Below, one piece after another: positions 7,446 through 9,824 of a stretch of DNA of 9,824 nt. Made by a program: the position numbers and the translations under genes. The notes under the pieces were generated by a model. The model saw nothing but the letters and a program-made list of their open reading frames with translations. It searched no databases and had not been told where the DNA came from. How positions within the stretch are numbered: position 1 is the first letter of the stretch; every line of letters begins with the position of its first letter. Origin of the DNA: Candidatus Thorarchaeota archaeon (GTDB taxonomy: Archaea > Asgardarchaeota > Thorarchaeia > Thorarchaeales > Thorarchaeaceae); assembly GCA_016840965.1 (NCBI GenBank), contig JAEORI010000251.1, positions 1 through 9,824 of the forward strand. Direction: 5' to 3'.

Positions 7446-7799
7446 TTGGAGAAAGAGCCCAGCTTTGAGGATAGTTGGAAAATAGAAATCAGAAGAGGTA
7501 TTCTTCAATATGCAGTCCTCGCTATTGTAAATCGTCATGAGAAAGGAATTCATGGTTATGGAATTGCTCGAGAACTTGAGGAGCGAACTGATGGCCTCCT
7601 TCAAGTTAAGGAAGGTACTCTTTACCCAATACTCCATAGGCTTCGGAAAGAAAGATTGTTGAATGTGTATTCCGAGAGATCCGAATCAGGACCTAGTAGG
7701 AAGGTGTATGTCTTAACAGGAGAAGGAGACCGTGTGTTTCGTCAGCTGACTGTTCTTGTTGGGGACATCTTTGAAAAGTTGGAGGCTCTCAAAAAATGA
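7446..7799 (+). CDS. PadR-family transcriptional regulator
   Basis: A 117-residue DNA-binding regulator of the short PadR type. The winged helix-turn-helix covers about residues 15-95. Conserved family features are the N-terminal helix RRGILQYAVLAIV, the HGYGIARELEE helix, the recognition region VKEGTLYPILHRLRKERLL (54-72), and a wing ending SRKVYVLTGEGDR. One C-terminal helix (about 95-117) would form the dimer. PadR proteins usually repress nearby genes and respond to small ligands or to a partner protein. The start is TTG at 7446, supported by GAGGAA (7431-7436) nine bases upstream; the ATG at 7437 hits a stop two codons later. The gene overlaps the next one by four bases (ATGA), so the two are translationally coupled and probably work together. 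Targets may include its own operon and the adjacent MFS gene (inference). Confidence 0.92.
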   Translation: MEKEPSFEDSWKIEIRRGILQYAVLAIVNRHEKGIHGYGIARELEERTDGLLQVKEGTLYPILHRLRKERLLNVYSERSESGPSRKVYVLTGEGDRVFRQLTVLVGDIFEKLEALKK

Positions 7800-8242
7800 G
7801 TGACAATGATATTGATGGTACAATTGAGAAATATTTGAAGAGGATCGCCAAATTATTGCCAGATGGTTTTGAAACAGAAGATCTTCTTGAAGACTTGAAG
7901 TTTCATATCTACGAGTCTTACAAAGTAAAGATAGAAAAGAATCCAGAGGGTGATAAGCAAGTCTTAATTTCAGAGGTGCTTGACGAGCTAGGTTCTCCTG
8001 AAGAAATTGCGAGTGAATATGGTCTAGAACAGGTCAAGAAAGATGAGGAAAAGACCACAGGTGACAAATGGATATATTTCACGATGCGTCTAACATTAGC
8101 AGTAATTGTTGTGGTCTTGGCTTCTTGGGCTGCTTCCGTTATTACTGAAGGCGCTGTTGATTTCATGTTAGCGGTTACTGTGTTGCTTGCTTTCGCTGTT
8201 CTTGAGTGGTTAATCAGAACACAACAAACAAAGGATGCTTGA
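7796..8242 (+). CDS. HAAS / DUF1700-like membrane protein paired with PadR
   Basis: A 148-residue protein with an acidic, helical cytoplasmic N-terminal domain (about 1-85) and two transmembrane helices (about 97-114 and 121-140). The N-terminal domain has the pattern of the HAAS/DUF1700 group, with IEKYLKRIAKLLP, a DLLEDLKFHIYE helix and LDELGSPEEIASEYG. The last element is the best recognition point: a Gly-Ser-Pro-Glu-Glu turn before an Ala-Ser-Glu-Tyr helix. Such proteins are typically encoded beside a PadR regulator in bacteria, and are suspected to sense or relay membrane signals to it. Here the ATGA overlap with padR reproduces that pairing. ATG at 7796 has GGAGG (7781-7785) ten bases upstream. 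The molecular function is not known, and the family call rests on pattern and context. Confidence 0.75.
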   Translation: MSDNDIDGTIEKYLKRIAKLLPDGFETEDLLEDLKFHIYESYKVKIEKNPEGDKQVLISEVLDELGSPEEIASEYGLEQVKKDEEKTTGDKWIYFTMRLTLAVIVVVLASWAASVITEGAVDFMLAVTVLLAFAVLEWLIRTQQTKDA

Positions 8243-8244
8243 TT

Positions 8245-8814
8245 ATGCCTGTAAAAACATTCTACTTTGATAAAGCATCTCCGATCCATACTGAAAAGGT
8301 TCTATCAATTGTTAGAGAACATCTCATAGAGAATCCAACAATTGAACATATTGTTGTTGCAACAACTGAAGGCGCTACGGGTATTGCAGCAGCCAAGGAA
8401 TTCACAGACAAGAAGGTAATTGTGGTATCACATCAAACTGGTTATGCAATCGAGAATGAGAACGAACTCAGTGATGAGAAGAAACAAGAGATTGAAAAGT
8501 TTGGCGCAAAGGTACTAACTGCAACGCACGCTTTTGCAGGCATCGCTAGGAGCTTTAGAAAAGAATTAGGTACTTGGATGACTACTGAAATCGTTGCTGT
8601 TGCGTTGAAAACATTCGGTCAAGGGACGAAAGTTTGTGCTGAGATCGCCATGATGGCGGCTGACGCAGGCTTGGTCCCCGTCAACAAAGATATTGTATGT
8701 ATCGCTGGAACAGGGAGAGGAGCGGATACAGCCTGGTTAATAAGACCCGCAAACTCTCACGCTTTTCCTAGAATGAGAATGAAAGCTTGCTTGTGTAAAC
8801 CCCTAGAATTCTAA
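8245..8814 (+). CDS. Orphan pyruvate-kinase C-terminal (alpha/beta) domain-like protein
   Basis: A 189-residue soluble protein made only of a domain like the C-terminal regulatory domain of pyruvate kinase, without the catalytic barrel. It resembles archaeal proteins such as MTH1675 and AF0103, for which structures but no function are known to me. Recognisable segments are [25 protein letters not shown], a [13 protein letters not shown] region, and the strongly conserved run containing [15 protein letters not shown], followed by [14 protein letters not shown]. The glycine-rich turns suggest a ligand or nucleotide pocket (inference). ATG at 8245 follows AGGAT (8232-8236) at eight bases and lies 2 nt after the HAAS-like gene stop, so it is the third gene of the operon. 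An upstream in-frame ATG at 8206 would overlap that gene and is less likely. Its stop overlaps the convergent dnaJ stop by four bases. Confidence 0.88.
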   Translation: MPVKTFYFDKASPIHTEKVLSIVREHLIENPTIEHIVVATTEGATGIAAAKEFTDKKVIVVSHQTGYAIENENELSDEKKQEIEKFGAKVLTATHAFAGIARSFRKELGTWMTTEIVAVALKTFGQGTKVCAEIAMMAADAGLVPVNKDIVCIAGTGRGADTAWLIRPANSHAFPRMRMKACLCKPLEF

Positions 8815-9824
8815 CTGAATAAATCATCAAACCGAGAGAGGTACTCTTTCTGTTCTTTATTGATTTTCTGAGGAATGCGTATATTCACTCTTACAAGCTG
8901 GTCTCCACTCCGACCATCCTCGGTATGGACACCTTTGCCCTTCATGCGGAAGAGGGTTCCCCCTTCAGTACCTTGTTTTACTTTAATCATACTGTTCCCC
9001 CACATTGTTGGTACTTCAACATCTCCACCTAAAACTGCGACTGAGAAGGGAATGTCAGTTTCCATGTAGACATGAAGACCTCTTCTTACAAAGAGCTTAT
9101 GGGCTTCTACTGAGAACATAAGAATAAGATCTCCTGGAGGACCACCTCGAGGACCAAAATTACCTCCACCTTGGATGCGTATCCCTTGTCCGTCTTCTAT
9201 TCCAGGAGGTATAGGAACTTTGGTTTCTTTCCGTTCATCCTGCAGTCCCTCGCCTCTGCATTTCGGACATGGCGTATCAATCGATTCTCCAAGTCCACGA
9301 CAGGTTGGACATGTCTGAGCAACACTCATGAACCCACCCATTGACCTTACAACTTGTCCCTGACCATTGCAAGTCCTGCATTTTGTAGGCGCAGTACCGG
9401 GTTTGGCTCCACTTCCACCACAATTCTCACAATTGACCTTCCTCTTGAAAGCAATCTCTTTCTCAGTTCCAAAGAATGCTTCATCAAAGCTCAACCGAAT
9501 TGTCATACGTAATGTTTGACCAGGAGATGGACCAGCTCTTCCTCTTCGCCCGAAGCCGATATCACCAAATCCTCCAAATCCACGAAAGAGGGAACTAAAG
9601 ATATCACCAAACCCATCCATGTTGATACCTTGAAAATCTGCAGTGCCATAACGATCATAGTTTGCACGTTTCTCGGAATCACTCAAGACATCATAGGCTT
9701 CATTGATTCGTTTCAATTTCTCCTCAGCGCTTTTGTCAGGATTGCGATCTGGATGATACTCTTTGGCGAGCCGACGATATGCTTTTCTTATTTCATCCTG
9801 GGTTGCACTCCGATTTACACCCAA
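8811..9824 (-). CDS. dnaJ: Chaperone protein DnaJ (Hsp40), N-terminus cut by window edge
   Basis: A class I DnaJ that stimulates the ATPase of DnaK and delivers unfolded proteins to it in the cytosol. In numbering from the edge, the J domain carries HPD at 24-26 in [10 protein letters not shown]. The Gly/Phe-rich linker covers about 67-100. Four zinc-binding repeats follow: CENCGGSG (132-139), CRTCNGQG (149-156), CPTCRGLG (172-179) and CPKCRGEG (186-193). The substrate-binding C-terminal domains run to 337. All key residues are intact. The first visible codon, TTG, encodes the leucine of the usual YEVLGV segment, so it is not the start; about ten residues are missing beyond 9824. Total length would be near 347 residues, shorter than E. 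coli DnaJ because the C-terminal tail ends at FDDLFS. Its dnaK/grpE partners are not in the window and may lie upstream, beyond the edge. Confidence 0.95.
   Translation of the reverse strand: MGVNRSATQDEIRKAYRRLAKEYHPDRNPDKSAEEKLKRINEAYDVLSDSEKRANYDRYGTADFQGINMDGFGDIFSSLFRGFGGFGDIGFGRRGRAGPSPGQTLRMTIRLSFDEAFFGTEKEIAFKRKVNCENCGGSGAKPGTAPTKCRTCNGQGQVVRSMGGFMSVAQTCPTCRGLGESIDTPCPKCRGEGLQDERKETKVPIPPGIEDGQGIRIQGGGNFGPRGGPPGDLILMFSVEAHKLFVRRGLHVYMETDIPFSVAVLGGDVEVPTMWGNSMIKVKQGTEGGTLFRMKGKGVHTEDGRSGDQLVRVNIRIPQKINKEQKEYLSRFDDLFS

Noticed and set aside
8206..8247. An upstream in-frame ATG extending the pyruvate-kinase-domain protein by 13 residues
   Set aside because: It lies inside the HAAS-like gene without a clear ribosome-binding site, while ATG 8245 has AGGAT at good spacing and matches the usual N-terminus of the family.
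7918..8289. A 123-codon minus-strand frame across the HAAS-like gene and the start of the next
   Set aside because: It is low-complexity Ser/Thr-rich translation, opposite two well-supported coupled genes.
1..9824. CRISPR array, tRNA, insertion sequence or phage attachment site
   Set aside because: No regularly spaced repeats, cloverleaf sequences, transposase genes or terminal inverted repeats were found, and intergenic space is too small to hide them.

Overview
The window is a gene-dense stretch (nine protein genes, one or two of them cut by the window edges, plus a probable broken gene start). It most likely comes from a mesophilic archaeon. An Asgard-type lineage such as Thorarchaeia is my best guess, but only from general resemblance. 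Evidence for an archaeon: a free-standing pyruvate-kinase C-terminal-like protein of the kind known from Archaeoglobus and Methanothermobacter, a TATA-like box at a position that fits an archaeal promoter, and an oligo-T tract after a gene end. Against certainty: several starts carry bacterial-looking Shine-Dalgarno sequences, and dnaJ and a hairpin terminator are also present. The DNA is moderately AT-rich. I see no mobile element, CRISPR array, tRNA or rRNA, and no gap longer than 300 bases.

Layout. 1-247 (+): C-terminal end of a 3-hydroxyacyl-CoA dehydrogenase, followed by a perfect hairpin with a T-rich tail. 346-1188 (+): monoacylglycerol-lipase-like alpha/beta hydrolase. 1185-4004 (-): SERCA-like Ca2+ pump, convergent with the hydrolase and sharing a CTAG stop palindrome with it. 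4043/4152-4781 (+): YkgJ-type cysteine-cluster protein whose natural N-terminus seems to lie in another frame. 4762-5871 (-): M24 Xaa-Pro dipeptidase, overlapping the YkgJ gene tail to tail by 20 bp. 5921-7378 (+): MFS transporter. 7446-8814 (+): tight three-gene operon of a PadR regulator, a HAAS/DUF1700-like membrane protein and an orphan pyruvate-kinase C-terminal-like protein. 8811-9824 (-): dnaJ, lacking about ten N-terminal codons beyond the edge.

How it fits together. Most genes are single-gene transcription units in alternating orientation, and all three convergent junctions overlap (4, 20 and 4 bp). The dehydrogenase and lipase could both belong to lipid or fatty-acid turnover, but the terminator between them argues against co-transcription. 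The only clear operon is padR-HAAS-PK_C-like, with an ATGA overlap, then a 2-nt gap, behind its own TATA box. A regulator and membrane-protein pair joined to an orphan allosteric-type domain is the most system-like element here. The MFS gene just upstream is a possible regulatory target of the PadR protein.
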